DNA of 64,000 nucleotides, from assembly GCF_002102345.1 (NCBI RefSeq), contig NZ_LQPP01000056.1, positions 1 through 64,000 on the forward strand, in the 5' to 3' direction. Of the stretch, positions 8,274 through 18,000 are shown in pieces. Made by a program: the position numbers and the translations under genes. This stretch comes from Mycolicibacterium peregrinum (lineage in GTDB: Bacteria; Actinomycetota; Actinomycetes; Mycobacteriales; Mycobacteriaceae). Below the pieces are notes generated by a model. That model did not search any database and was not told where the DNA came from. It was given only the letters and a program-made list of their open reading frames with translations. Numbering within the stretch: position 1 is the stretch's first letter; the number at the start of each line of letters is the position of its first letter.

Positions 8274-9455
8274 ATGACCACGTCGGTGATTGTTGCTGGA
8301 GCGCGTACTCCGGTTGGCAAGTTGATGGGCTCGCTGAAGGATTTTTCCGGTAGTGACCTGGGCGCGATCGCAATCCGCGGTGCCCTCGAGAAGGCGAAGG
8401 TCGACGCTTCGCTGGTGGACTACGTGATCATGGGCCAGGTGCTGACCGCCGGCGCCGGTCAGATGCCCGCTCGCCAGTCCGCCGTGGCCGCGGGTATCGG
8501 CTGGGATGTGCCGGCCCTGTCCATCAACAAGATGTGCCTGTCGGGCATCGATGCGATCGCGCTGGCCGACCAGCTGATCCGCGCCGGCGAATTCGAGGTC
8601 GTGGTCGCCGGTGGGCAGGAGTCGATGAGCCAGGCCCCGCACCTGCTGCCCAAGAGCCGTGAGGGCTACAAGTATGGCGACGCGACGCTGGTCGACCACC
8701 TGGCCTACGACGGTCTGCACGACGTGTTCACCGATCAGCCGATGGGTGCACTCACCGAGCAGCGCAACGACGTGGACAAGTTCACCCGCGCCGAGCAGGA
8801 CGAGTTTGCTGCTCAGTCGCACCAGAAGGCCGCCGCGGCATGGAAGGACGGGGTGTACGCCGACGAGGTGGTGCCCGTGTCGATCCCGCAGCGCAAGGGT
8901 GACCCGATCGAGTTCGCCGAGGACGAGGGCATCCGGGCCAACACCACCGCCGAATCGCTGGGCGGCCTGCGTCCGGCCTTCCGCAAGGACGGCACCATCA
9001 CTGCCGGCTCGTCGTCGCAGATCTCCGACGGTGCGGCCGCGGTCGTGGTGATGAGCAAGGCCAAAGCGCAGGAGCTGGGTCTGGACTGGCTGTGTGAGAT
9101 CGGTGCCCACGGTGTGGTGGCCGGTCCGGACTCCACGCTGCAGAGTCAGCCCGCCAACGCGATCAAGAAGGCCGTCGAGCGCGAGGGCATCAGCGTCGAC
9201 CAGCTGGACGTCCTCGAGATCAACGAGGCGTTCGCTGCGGTGTCGCTGGCCTCGACCAAGGAGCTCGGTGTCGATCCGGCCAAGGTGAACGTCAACGGCG
9301 GAGCGATCGCCATCGGCCACCCGATCGGGATGTCCGGTGCGCGCATCACCCTGCACGCCGCGCTGGAGCTGGCGCGTAAGGGGTCCGGCTACGCGGTGGC
9401 CGCGCTCTGCGGTGCCGGTGGCCAGGGCGATGCCCTGATCCTGCGTCGCCCGTAG
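8274..9455 (+). CDS. fadA4: Acetyl-CoA acetyltransferase (thiolase)
   Basis: This 393-residue thiolase II condenses two acetyl-CoA to acetoacetyl-CoA or runs the reverse cleavage. The acylated cysteine is Cys88 (SINKMCLSG). The histidine and second catalytic cysteine are in GGAIAIGHPIGMSGARI and ALCGAGGQGDALIL. ATG at 8274 is preceded by GGAGGAAAG at ideal spacing and gives MTTSVIVAGARTPVGK, the expected start; two in-frame ATGs upstream are ignored. It is divergent from methylmalonyl-CoA epimerase, and together they suggest a small acyl-CoA node for acetyl- and propionyl-CoA. Confidence 0.94.
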   Translation: MTTSVIVAGARTPVGKLMGSLKDFSGSDLGAIAIRGALEKAKVDASLVDYVIMGQVLTAGAGQMPARQSAVAAGIGWDVPALSINKMCLSGIDAIALADQLIRAGEFEVVVAGGQESMSQAPHLLPKSREGYKYGDATLVDHLAYDGLHDVFTDQPMGALTEQRNDVDKFTRAEQDEFAAQSHQKAAAAWKDGVYADEVVPVSIPQRKGDPIEFAEDEGIRANTTAESLGGLRPAFRKDGTITAGSSSQISDGAAAVVVMSKAKAQELGLDWLCEIGAHGVVAGPDSTLQSQPANAIKKAVEREGISVDQLDVLEINEAFAAVSLASTKELGVDPAKVNVNGGAIAIGHPIGMSGARITLHAALELARKGSGYAVAALCGAGGQGDALILRRP

Positions 9456-9519
9456 TTAACCGACGACTCAAAACGACGCTGCGTAGTAGCTGGCCGTCGC
9501 TTCGGGCACAATGGCGGCC

Positions 9520-9894
9520 ATGACACGCTCCTTCGACCTGCGCACGGTTTCCGGCTGGTTCCGGCTCATCGCCCTCGCTGAGGCGGTGAGCTGGGCCGGC
9601 CTGCTGGTCGGCATGTATTTCAAATACCTGGGCAGTCCGCGCACCGAGATCGGTGTCAAGGTGTTCGGGCCGATCCACGGAGGCGTTTTCGTCGCCTTCG
9701 TGGTGGCCGCCCTGCTGGTCGGTATTGCCTGCAAGTGGGGCGTGGGCACGTGGATTCTGGCGTTGCTGGCCAGCATCGTGCCATTGGGCAGTGTGATCTT
9801 TGTCATGTGGGCGGATCGGTCTGCCCGGATCGAATCGGGTGCAGCTCCCGCGCTGGTGGCCCAACCGGGCGGGGCTGTCCCGGAAACGACGTGA
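9520..9894 (+). CDS. Small membrane protein, DUF3817-like
   Basis: A 124-residue hydrophobic protein with about three membrane helices (near 10-32, 50-70 and 75-98) and a polar Ala/Pro-rich tail. The pattern FRLIALAEAVSWAGLL...FGPIHGGVFVAFV resembles the DUF3817 family, the same family as the protein at 33923-34285 in this window. No function is known. ATG at 9520 is preferred, while ATG at 9511 is three codons upstream. It ends 13 bases before the thioredoxin-like gene, so they are probably co-transcribed. Confidence 0.75.
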   Translation: MTRSFDLRTVSGWFRLIALAEAVSWAGLLVGMYFKYLGSPRTEIGVKVFGPIHGGVFVAFVVAALLVGIACKWGVGTWILALLASIVPLGSVIFVMWADRSARIESGAAPALVAQPGGAVPETT

Positions 9895-9907
9895 CAGACT
9901 TGATGGC

Positions 9908-10816
9908 GTGACTCGTCCACGACCTTCTGTGGGGCCGGCACTGGCCGGCGCTGTTGACCTCTCGGCACTCAAGCAGCGGCCCGCGGCGGGCGCTGGCGGT
10001 GGCAGCCCCAGTGCGCCCGGCGGCCCGAATGTCACCGAGGTCAACGAAGCCAACTTCGAAGCCGAGGTGCTGGTCCGCTCCGGTCAGGTGCCGGTGGTGG
10101 TGCTGCTGTGGTCGCCGCGCAGCGATTCCAGTGCCGCGCTGGGGGACACCCTGGCCGGTCTGGCTGACGCCGACAACGGCAAATGGTCCCTGGCGCTGGT
10201 CAACGTCGACACCACTCCGAGGGTGGCGCAGATGTTCGGCATCCAGGGCGTGCCCACCGTGGTTGCGCTTGCCGGGGGACAGCCGATCGCCAGCTTCCAG
10301 GGATCTCAGCCGGCAGACGAACTCCGTCGCTGGGTCGATTCGCTCCTCGACGCGACCGCGGGCAAGCTGACCGGGTCCGGTGACGGTGACGGCGAGGCGG
10401 AGCAGGTCGATCCCGAGCTGGCTGCGGCCCGCGCCCACCTGGACGAAGGGGACTTCCCCGCAGCGGCCGCCGCCTACCAGGCGATTCTCGATGCGCAGCC
10501 CAACCATGCCGAGGCCAAGGGCGCGGTGCGACAGATCGCGTTCCTGCAGCGGGCCAGCGCGCAGCGCCCCGATGCAGTTGCGGTCGCCGACGCCGCTCCC
10601 GACGACATCGACGCCGCCTTCGCCGCGGCTGATGCCGAACTCCTGGCTCAAGAGGTGTCGGCGGCCTTCGACCGGCTCATCGCACTGATCAAGCGCACCG
10701 CCGGCGACGACCGGACGAAGGTGCGGACCCGGCTCATCGAGCTGTTCGACCTGTTCGACCCCGCCGACCCCGAGGTGGTCGCCGGCCGCCGCAATCTGGC
10801 CAACGCGCTGTACTGA
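9908..10816 (+). CDS. CnoX/YbbN-like thioredoxin-fold protein with TPR-like C-terminus
   Basis: A 302-residue protein with a thioredoxin fold at about residues 40-150 (VVVLLWSPRSDSSA, GIQGVPTVVALAGGQP with the cis-proline) and an alpha-helical repeat domain at about 175-300. This is the CnoX (YbbN) architecture, a chaperone-like holdase. The usual WCGPC site is replaced by WSPRSDS with no cysteine, and the whole protein lacks cysteine, so it cannot act as a dithiol oxidoreductase. GTG at 9908 gives VTRPRPSVGPALAGAVDLSALKQR. It corresponds to Rv1324. A long bidirectional hairpin follows the stop. Confidence 0.88.
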   Translation: MTRPRPSVGPALAGAVDLSALKQRPAAGAGGGSPSAPGGPNVTEVNEANFEAEVLVRSGQVPVVVLLWSPRSDSSAALGDTLAGLADADNGKWSLALVNVDTTPRVAQMFGIQGVPTVVALAGGQPIASFQGSQPADELRRWVDSLLDATAGKLTGSGDGDGEAEQVDPELAAARAHLDEGDFPAAAAAYQAILDAQPNHAEAKGAVRQIAFLQRASAQRPDAVAVADAAPDDIDAAFAAADAELLAQEVSAAFDRLIALIKRTAGDDRTKVRTRLIELFDLFDPADPEVVAGRRNLANALY

Positions 10817-10826
10817 CCCGTTACGC

Positions 10827-10884
10827 CGAGCAGACAGAAAACTGCCCCTTTTCGCGAGAAAAGGGGCAGTTTTGCGTCTGCTCG
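10827..10884. terminator. Long bidirectional terminator hairpin
   Basis: Left arm 10827-10853 and right arm 10858-10884 form a 27-bp stem with one two-base internal mismatch and loop GCGA. The inner part has CCCCTTTT against AAAAGGGG, giving T-rich flanks for both directions. It lies between the convergent cnoX-like and glgB genes, 10 and 12 bases from their stops, so it should end both transcripts. Confidence 0.9.
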
Positions 10885-10896
10885 CGAGAGAACGCG

Positions 10897-13104
10897 TCAG
10901 GCGGGCTCGAACCACAGCATCGCCAGCGGCGGCAGAACCATCACCGCCGAGGCTGGGCGGCCGTGCCACGGTTCGTCGGTTGCCTGCACCGCGCCCATGT
11001 TCCCGATGCCGGACCCGTTGTAGATCGTCGCATCGGTGTTGAGCACCTCCTGCCAGTCACCGGCATGAGGTAGGCCGAGCCGGTATTCGCTGTGCTCGCT
11101 GCCGGCGAAGTTCACCACGCAGGCCAGCACGGAACCGTCGGCACCGAACCGCAGGAAGCTCAGGACGTTGTTGGCGGAGTCGTTCGCGTCGATCCAGGAG
11201 TAGCCCTCGGGGCTGGTGTCACGGCTCCACAAGGCCGGGTGGCGCGCGTAGATCCCGTTGAGGTCGCGCACCAAGCGTTGTACGCCACCGGAGAAGCCCT
11301 GCTCGTCGAGCTGGAACCAGTCCAGCCCGCGCTCCTCCGACCATTCGGCCCGCTGTCCGAACTCCTGGCCCATGAACAGCAACTGCTTACCCGGATGGGC
11401 CCACTGGTAGGCCAGCAGGCTGCGCATGCCGGCGGCCTTGGCGTGGTCGTCGCCGGGCATCCGGGTCCACAGCGTGCCCTTTCCGTGCACGACCTCGTCG
11501 TGGCTGATGGGCAGCACATAGTTCTCACTGAACGCGTACAGCATCGAGAACGTCATCTCGTGATGGTGGTAGCTGCGATGCACCGGGTCATGGCTGACGT
11601 AGTCGAGCGTGTCGTTCATCCAGCCCATGTTCCATTTCATCGAGAACCCGAGGCCGCCGAGGTTGGTCGGGCGGGTGACGCCGGGCCAGGACGTCGACTC
11701 CTCGGCGATGGTGACGATTCCGGGGTTCGCCTTGTGCACGGTGGCGTTCATCTCCTGCAGGAACTGCACCGCCTCCAGATTCTCCCGCCCGCCGTAGATG
11801 TTGGGCGTCCACCCACCCTCGGGGCGGGAGTAATCGAGGTAGAGCATCGAGGCGACGGCATCCACGCGCAGGCCGTCGACGTGGTATTCCTGCAGCCAGT
11901 ACAGCGCATTGGCGACGAGGAAATTGCGTACCTCGGGGCGACCGAAGTCGAAGACGTAGGTACCCCAGTCGAGCTGTTCCCCGCGGCGCGGGTCGGAATG
12001 CTCGTACAGCGGCGTGCCGTCGAAACGGCCAAGGGCCCAGGCGTCTTTGGGGAAATGGGCCGGGACCCAGTCGACGATCACCCCGATCCCCGCCCGGTGT
12101 AGTGAATCCACCAGGAACCGAAAATCGTCAGGGGTCCCCAACCTCGAGGTCGGGGCGTAATAGGACGTGACCTGGTAGCCCCAGGATCCGCCGAACGGGT
12201 GCTCCGCCACGGGGAGCAGTTCGACGTGGGTGAAGCCCTGTTCCACAACGTATTCGGTGAGTTCGGTGGCCAACTGCCGGTAGCTGAGCCCGGGACGCCA
12301 CGACATCAGGTGCACCTCGTAGGTGCTCATCGGTTCGAACACCGGATTCTGTGCGGCGCGCTGGGTCATCCACTTGCCGTCGGTCCAGGTGTAGGAGCTG
12401 GTGGTGACCCGGGACGCGGTTTGCGGTGGCACCTCGGTGGCGAAGGCCATCGGATCTGCGCGGTCGGCGGTGGACCCGCCGGCGCCGTGGACGCGGAACT
12501 TGTACAGGCCGTCGACGGGGAAGCCCGGCCAGAACAACTCCCATACGCCGGACGAGCCCAGCACCCGCATCTGGGCCTCGTTTCCGTCCCAGTGATTGAA
12601 GTCACCGATCACGCTGACGCCCTTGGCGTTCGGTGCCCACACTGCGAACGACACGCCCTCGACGACCCCGTCGGGAGTGGTGAAACTGCGCGGATGCGCG
12701 CCCAGGATCTCCCACAGGCGTTCGTGGCGCCCTTCGGCGAACAGATGGAGGTCAAGTTCGCCGAGGGTGGGCAGGAACCGGTAGGCGTCGGCGGTGGTGT
12801 GGGTGAAGATGGTTTCATCGGCTCCCGGATAGCCGATCTCCAGGCGGTAGTCGGCCAGGTCGGCGAACGGAACCGCCACCGCGAAAAGTCCGGAGTCGAT
12901 GTGCTGCATGGGGAATCGGTCGCCGCCGATCACCGCCACGACCTTGACCGCGTGCGGGCGGTAGGCCCGGATCACGGTCCGGCCGTTGTATTCGTGGGCC
13001 CCCAGCACCGAATGCGGGTCGTGGTGTTGCCCGATCAGCAGCCGCTGGATGTCCGATGGGTCGGGCCGCAGATGTCTGTCGGTGAGGTGGTTGCTTCTCG
13101 TCAT
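10897..13104 (-). CDS. glgB: 1,4-alpha-glucan branching enzyme GlgB
   Basis: GlgB introduces alpha-1,6 branches into linear alpha-1,4 glucans, acting on maltooligosaccharide products of GlgE. The 735-residue protein has an N-terminal carbohydrate-binding region (GQHHDPHSVLGAHEY, then CBM48) and a GH13 barrel with the nucleophile in VDGLRVDAVASMLYLDY, the acid/base in IVTIAEESTSWPGVTRP and the third carboxylate in ISHDEVVHGKGTL. ATG at 13104 (MTRSNHLTDRHLRPDP) lies 7 bases after the glgE stop and gives the normal length, while the upstream in-frame start would overlap glgE. It is the second gene of a glgE-glgB operon. Confidence 0.95.
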   Translation of the reverse strand: MTRSNHLTDRHLRPDPSDIQRLLIGQHHDPHSVLGAHEYNGRTVIRAYRPHAVKVVAVIGGDRFPMQHIDSGLFAVAVPFADLADYRLEIGYPGADETIFTHTTADAYRFLPTLGELDLHLFAEGRHERLWEILGAHPRSFTTPDGVVEGVSFAVWAPNAKGVSVIGDFNHWDGNEAQMRVLGSSGVWELFWPGFPVDGLYKFRVHGAGGSTADRADPMAFATEVPPQTASRVTTSSYTWTDGKWMTQRAAQNPVFEPMSTYEVHLMSWRPGLSYRQLATELTEYVVEQGFTHVELLPVAEHPFGGSWGYQVTSYYAPTSRLGTPDDFRFLVDSLHRAGIGVIVDWVPAHFPKDAWALGRFDGTPLYEHSDPRRGEQLDWGTYVFDFGRPEVRNFLVANALYWLQEYHVDGLRVDAVASMLYLDYSRPEGGWTPNIYGGRENLEAVQFLQEMNATVHKANPGIVTIAEESTSWPGVTRPTNLGGLGFSMKWNMGWMNDTLDYVSHDPVHRSYHHHEMTFSMLYAFSENYVLPISHDEVVHGKGTLWTRMPGDDHAKAAGMRSLLAYQWAHPGKQLLFMGQEFGQRAEWSEERGLDWFQLDEQGFSGGVQRLVRDLNGIYARHPALWSRDTSPEGYSWIDANDSANNVLSFLRFGADGSVLACVVNFAGSEHSEYRLGLPHAGDWQEVLNTDATIYNGSGIGNMGAVQATDEPWHGRPASAVMVLPPLAMLWFEPA

Positions 13105-13111
13105 CTTGTTC

Positions 13112-15208
13112 TCATTCCCTGCGTAGCAAGCCCAGTCGTTGCTCATAGGGTACGAGCGGCATGTTCAGCACGTGTGCCACCGCCTTGGCGGGATCGAGGC
13201 GAACGTAATTCGACTGTCCCCATTGATATTCCTCGCCGGTGATCTCGTCGCGTACCCAGAACCGGTCATGCGATTCCATACCCAGTGCGTCCATGTTCAA
13301 CCACAACATGGCTTCTTCCGGGCCGAAGGCGTTGAGCGTGACCACCACGAGCACGGTGTCCCCGGTGATCGGGTCGAACTTGCTGTAGGCGAGCAGTGCG
13401 TCGTTGTCGACGTGGTGGAAGGTCAGGGTCCGAAGCTGGCGCAGGGCCGGGTGGAGGCGCCGGATCTCGTTGAGGCGGGTCACGAACGGTTCGAGCGAAC
13501 GGCCCTCGGCCATCGCCGCCGCGAAGTCACGGGGACGCAGCTCGTATTTCTCCGAATCCAGGTATTCCTCGCTGCCCTCCCGGACGGCTCGGTGCTCGAA
13601 CAGCTCGAAACCCGAATACATGCCCCATGACGGGCTCATGGTGGCGGCCAGCACCGCGCGGATCGCGAACATCCCGGGACCGCCGTGTTGCAGCGACTCG
13701 TGCAGGATGTCGGGCGTGTTGACCCACAGGCTGGGCCGTGCGCTGTCGGCGTTTGCGGTGATCTCGTTGCCGAACTCGGTCAGCTCCCACTTGTTGGTTC
13801 GCCAGGTGAAATACGTGTAGGACTGGGTGAAACCGCGCTTGGCCAGGCCGTAGAGCCGGGCGGGCCGGGTGAAGGCCTCGGACAGGAACAGCACGTCCGG
13901 ATCTTCGTTCTTGACCTCGGCGATCAGCCAGACCCAGAAGTTCGGCGGTTTGGTGTGCGGGTTGTCGACGCGGAAGACCTTGACACCGTGCGAGATCCAG
14001 AACCGCACCACCCGCAGCACCTCGTGGTACAGGCCGGCGGGGTCGTTGTCGAAGTTGAGCGGGTAGATGTCCTGGTACTTCTTGGGCGGATTCTCCGCAT
14101 ACGCGATGGTGCCGTCGGGCAGCACCGTGAACCACTCCGGATGCGCTGCGGCCCACGGGTGATCCGGCGCGCACTGCAGTGCGAGATCGAGTGCCACCTC
14201 GACACCCTGCCTTCGGGCGGCGGCCACAAAGTCGTCGAAGTCGTCGATCGTGCCGAGTGCGGGATGCACCGCATCGTGGCCGCCCTCGTCGCTGCCGATG
14301 GCCCAGGGTGACCCGACGTCGTCCGGTGCGGCGGTGACCGCGTTGTTGCGTCCCTTGCGATGCACCTTGCCGATCGGGTGGATGGGCGGCAGATACACGA
14401 TGTTGAAACCCATGCGGGCGATCCGGGGCAGCTGCTCGGCGGCCGTGGCGAACGTCCCGTGCACGGGATGCCCGGCCTTGTCCCAGCCGCCCGTGGACCG
14501 CGGGAACATCTCGTACCACGAGGAGAACCTGGCCAGCGGCCGGTCCACCCAGACACCGTATTGCTCACCGCGGGTGACCAACTCGCGCAACGGGTACTGC
14601 TCGAGAAGTTCGGTGACCTCTTCGGACAGTGCCGCCCCCGCACGGCGGAACGGGTCACCGGGGGTGCGCAGTGCCGCAGCGGCCTCGATCAGCGGATCGC
14701 GCAGTTTGCGGGGCACCCCCGCGGCGGCGCGCTCGAGTAGACGCGCCCCGACAAGAAGATCGTTGGACAACTCGGCTTCGCTCTGGCCTGCGCCGAGCTT
14801 GGCCTCGACCGCGTGCCGCCAGGTGGACAGCGGATCGCCCCAGCCGTCGACCCGGTAGGTCCACAGGCCGACGGTGTCGGGCGTGAACTGGCCGTGAAAG
14901 ACATCGGGGGTGTTTCCGGTGGCCATCGGCAGGGCCTGGGGCTTGATGCGTTGTGAAGGACGCACCCCTGGGTTGGTGGGCAACACGGTGTCGATGGACA
15001 CCGGTGTGGCCGCCGTGCCTGGTCCGGTCGCCAGCCGCGGGTAGTCCGTACCCAGATACCGCACCACCAACGTGGCAGCGACGGCGTCATGTCCCTCGCG
15101 CCAGACGGTGGCGCGGACCGGCACCACCTCGCCGACTACGGCTTTTGCCGGGAACTGTCCGCCGAAGATCACAGGCGCGACATCGTCGATTCCGATACGA
15201 CCGGCCAC
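13112..15208 (-). CDS. glgE: Alpha-1,4-glucan:maltose-1-phosphate maltosyltransferase GlgE
   Basis: GlgE transfers maltose from maltose-1-phosphate to growing alpha-glucan. Its loss is lethal in M. tuberculosis through build-up of the phosphosugar. The 698-residue protein has the N-terminal domain (DDVAPVIFGGQFPAKAVVGE), a GH13_3 barrel with PPIHPIGKVHRKGRNN, the nucleophile in VFRVDNPHTKPPNFW and the acid/base in VLFLSEAFTRPARLYG, and a C-terminal beta domain. GTG at 15208 was chosen because GAGGAG sits 7 bases upstream and the length then equals the roughly 700 residues of known GlgE. Longer readings to 15370 only run into the glgP promoter. It is divergent from glgP. Confidence 0.95.
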   Translation of the reverse strand: MAGRIGIDDVAPVIFGGQFPAKAVVGEVVPVRATVWREGHDAVAATLVVRYLGTDYPRLATGPGTAATPVSIDTVLPTNPGVRPSQRIKPQALPMATGNTPDVFHGQFTPDTVGLWTYRVDGWGDPLSTWRHAVEAKLGAGQSEAELSNDLLVGARLLERAAAGVPRKLRDPLIEAAAALRTPGDPFRRAGAALSEEVTELLEQYPLRELVTRGEQYGVWVDRPLARFSSWYEMFPRSTGGWDKAGHPVHGTFATAAEQLPRIARMGFNIVYLPPIHPIGKVHRKGRNNAVTAAPDDVGSPWAIGSDEGGHDAVHPALGTIDDFDDFVAAARRQGVEVALDLALQCAPDHPWAAAHPEWFTVLPDGTIAYAENPPKKYQDIYPLNFDNDPAGLYHEVLRVVRFWISHGVKVFRVDNPHTKPPNFWVWLIAEVKNEDPDVLFLSEAFTRPARLYGLAKRGFTQSYTYFTWRTNKWELTEFGNEITANADSARPSLWVNTPDILHESLQHGGPGMFAIRAVLAATMSPSWGMYSGFELFEHRAVREGSEEYLDSEKYELRPRDFAAAMAEGRSLEPFVTRLNEIRRLHPALRQLRTLTFHHVDNDALLAYSKFDPITGDTVLVVVTLNAFGPEEAMLWLNMDALGMESHDRFWVRDEITGEEYQWGQSNYVRLDPAKAVAHVLNMPLVPYEQRLGLLRRE

Positions 15209-15408
15209 CCACCCACTCCTCACGTCGTCTCGATCAAGCGGCTGTCTCTCGTTCACTCGCCTTGTCGCGTGTCTGATACCCACCGTAATGGGCTGCCCAA
15301 TCTGGCGGGCGTTAAGCGTGACCAGACCGTCGTTCGTACGGATAACACCGGCTGAACGGATATCGCTCACCGCTGCACGAAGCGGAATTGTCAGTAAGGT
15401 TGGATCGC
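15209..15408. promoter_or_regulatory. Divergent glgE/glgP intergenic region
   Basis: About 200 bp separate the starts of glgE-glgB and glgP and must carry both promoters. The only sure element is the glgE ribosome binding site at its left edge. No convincing palindrome or -10/-35 pair stands out. Confidence 0.5.
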
Positions 15409-18000
15409 GTGAAAGCCCTCAGAAGGTTCACCGTCCGCGCGCACCTTCCCGAGCGCTTGGCGGCGCTGGAACGGCTGTCGATCAACCTGCGCTGGTCGTG
15501 GCACAAGCCCACCCAGGATTTGTTTGCCGTGCTCGATTCCGAGCTGTGGCAGCAGACCAACGGGGACCCGGTGGCGTTGCTGGGGGCGGTCAGTCCGCAA
15601 CGGCTCGATGAGCTGGCCGGCGACGAATCCTTCCTGGGTCGGCTCGACGAGCTGGCCGCCGACCTGGACAACTATCTGAGCCGCCCGCTGTGGTATCAGG
15701 AGCAGATCGACGACGGCGTCGCCATGCCGAAGGGCATCGCGTACTTCTCGATGGAGTTCGGTGTCGCCGAGGTGTTGCCCAACTATTCGGGCGGCCTGGG
15801 CATCCTGGCCGGTGACCACCTGAAATCCGCATCGGATCTGGGGCTGCCGTTGATCGCGGTCGGTCTCTACTACCGCTCGGGTTACTTTCGGCAGTCGTTG
15901 ACCGCCGACGGTTGGCAGCACGAGACCTATCCGTCGCTGGACCCGCAGGGTCTGCCGTTGCGCCTGCTCACCGACGCGTCCGGCGCGCCGGTGCTGGTGG
16001 AGCTGGCGTTGCCGGAGGCCCGCGAACTGCGGGCCCGGGTCTGGATCGCACAGGTGGGCCGGATCCCGCTGCTCCTGCTCGATTCCGATGTTCCGGAGAA
16101 CGAGCACGAACTGCGCGGGGTCACCGACCGGCTCTACGGCGGCGATCAGGAACACCGGATCAAGCAGGAGATCCTGGCCGGTATCGGCGGCATTCGCGCG
16201 ATCCGAGCGTTCACCGAGATCGAAAACCTGCCTGCCCCTGAGGTTTTCCACATGAACGAGGGCCACGCCGGCTTCCTCGGCGTGGAGCGTATCCGCGAAC
16301 TGGTCGCGGCGGGACTGGATTTCGACACCGCACTGACGGTGGTCCGTTCCTCGACGGTGTTCACCACCCATACCCCGGTGCCGGCCGGGATCGACCGGTT
16401 CCCGGTCGAGATGATCAGGCGCTACTTCGGCAGCCCGCCTGGTGGTCCGGCCGATTCGCGGCTGCTGCCCGGAGTGCCGCTGGACCGGGTGGTCGCGTTC
16501 GGTGCCGAGGACGATCCGTCGAAGTTCAACATGGCGCACATGGGCCTGCGGCTGGCGCAGCGGGCCAACGGGGTGTCGCTGCTTCACGGTCGAGTAAGCC
16601 GCGCCATGTTCAGCGACCTGTGGCCGGGTTTCGACCGGGCCGAGGTCCCGATCGGCTCGATCACCAACGGTGTACACGCCCCGACCTGGGCGGCACCGCA
16701 GTGGTTGGCGCTGGGACGTGAGTTGATCGGCTCCGAGGCCGCTGAACCGGCGGTGTGGGAACGCCTGCAGGAGGTCGACCCCGGCCATATGTGGTGGATC
16801 CGATCGCAACTGCGCGAGACTCTGATCGCCGACGTGCGGGACCGCTTGCGCCGTTCCTGGCTGGAACGCGGTGCATCGGACGCTGAACTCGGCTGGATCG
16901 CAACCGCTTTCGATCCGTCGGTGCTGACCATCGGATTCGCGCGCCGGGTGCCGACCTACAAGCGGTTGACGCTGATGTTGCGCGACCCGGAGCGGCTGGA
17001 GAAACTGCTGCTCGACGAGAAACGGCCGGTGCAGCTGATCGTGGCCGGCAAGTCGCACCCGGCCGACGATGGGGGCAAGGCACTGATCCAGCAGATCGTG
17101 CGGTTCGCCGACCGGCCGGAGGTGCGCCATCGCATCGCGTTCCTTCCTGATTACGACATGTCGATGGCCCGGCTGCTGTACTGGGGTTGCGATGTCTGGC
17201 TGAACAATCCGTTGCGGCCGTTGGAGGCGTGCGGCACGTCGGGCATGAAGAGCGCACTCAACGGCGGGCTGAACCTGTCCATCAGGGACGGCTGGTGGGA
17301 CGAGTGGTACGACGGCGAGAACGGATGGGAGATCCCGACTGCCGACGGCGTGGACGACGAGGCGCGTCGTGACGATCTCGAGGCCGCCGCGCTGTACGAC
17401 CTGCTCGAGCATGCGGTCACGCCCAAGTTCTACGAGCGCGACGAACATGGCGTCCCGACCCGGTGGGTCGAGATGGTGCGCCACACGTTGCAGGTTCTGG
17501 GGCCCAAGGTGCTCGCCTCGCGCATGGTGCGCGACTACACCGAGAAGTACTACGTGCCTGCGGCGCTGTCATTGCGTGAGACCGTCGAGGCCACCTCTGG
17601 TGAGCCGTTCGGGGCAGCCCGGGAACTGGCCGCCTACCGGCGCCGTGCCCAGGATGCCTGGCCGAAGATCCAGATCACCGATGTGGACAGCTATGGCCTG
17701 CCGGATACACCGCTGTTGGGGTCACAGCTGACGCTGACGGCCACAGTGCAGTTGGCCGGGCTGAGGCCGGACGAGGTCACGGTGCAGGCTGTGCTGGGCC
17801 GGGTGGACGCCGGTGACGTGATCCTGAATCCGGTGACCGTGCCGATGGCGCACACCGGGTCCGCAGATGGCGGCACCGAGGTGTTCTCCACGAGCACGCC
17901 GCTGCCGGTGGCCGGGCCGGTGGGGTACACCGTCCGGGTGTTGCCGCACCACCGGTTGCTGACCGCCGACAACGAGTTGGGCCTGGTGGCACTGGCTTGA
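15409..18000 (+). CDS. glgP: Alpha-glucan (glycogen) phosphorylase GlgP
   Basis: GlgP releases glucose-1-phosphate from alpha-glucans with pyridoxal phosphate. The 863-residue protein begins VKALRRFTVRAHLPERL with the N-terminal DUF3417 domain of the actinobacterial type, followed by GIAYFSMEFGVAEVLPNYSGGLGILAGDH, VFHMNEGHAGF, GSITNGVHAPTW and the PLP-lysine region EACGTSGMKSALNGG. GTG at 15409 matches the M. tuberculosis length of 863 residues. It opposes the synthetic enzymes GlgE and GlgB, so the locus balances glucan building and breakdown. The stop overlaps a TTG start of the next gene. Confidence 0.95.
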   Translation: MKALRRFTVRAHLPERLAALERLSINLRWSWHKPTQDLFAVLDSELWQQTNGDPVALLGAVSPQRLDELAGDESFLGRLDELAADLDNYLSRPLWYQEQIDDGVAMPKGIAYFSMEFGVAEVLPNYSGGLGILAGDHLKSASDLGLPLIAVGLYYRSGYFRQSLTADGWQHETYPSLDPQGLPLRLLTDASGAPVLVELALPEARELRARVWIAQVGRIPLLLLDSDVPENEHELRGVTDRLYGGDQEHRIKQEILAGIGGIRAIRAFTEIENLPAPEVFHMNEGHAGFLGVERIRELVAAGLDFDTALTVVRSSTVFTTHTPVPAGIDRFPVEMIRRYFGSPPGGPADSRLLPGVPLDRVVAFGAEDDPSKFNMAHMGLRLAQRANGVSLLHGRVSRAMFSDLWPGFDRAEVPIGSITNGVHAPTWAAPQWLALGRELIGSEAAEPAVWERLQEVDPGHMWWIRSQLRETLIADVRDRLRRSWLERGASDAELGWIATAFDPSVLTIGFARRVPTYKRLTLMLRDPERLEKLLLDEKRPVQLIVAGKSHPADDGGKALIQQIVRFADRPEVRHRIAFLPDYDMSMARLLYWGCDVWLNNPLRPLEACGTSGMKSALNGGLNLSIRDGWWDEWYDGENGWEIPTADGVDDEARRDDLEAAALYDLLEHAVTPKFYERDEHGVPTRWVEMVRHTLQVLGPKVLASRMVRDYTEKYYVPAALSLRETVEATSGEPFGAARELAAYRRRAQDAWPKIQITDVDSYGLPDTPLLGSQLTLTATVQLAGLRPDEVTVQAVLGRVDAGDVILNPVTVPMAHTGSADGGTEVFSTSTPLPVAGPVGYTVRVLPHHRLLTADNELGLVALA

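Noticed and set aside
15209..15370. Longer GlgE start at 15370
   Set aside because: The extra 54 residues lack similarity to GlgE and run over the glgP promoter region; the GTG at 15208 has GAGGAG upstream and yields the known length.
15391..17484. 697-codon open frame antisense to glgP
   Set aside because: A by-product of high GC content; glgP on the other strand has all phosphorylase motifs.
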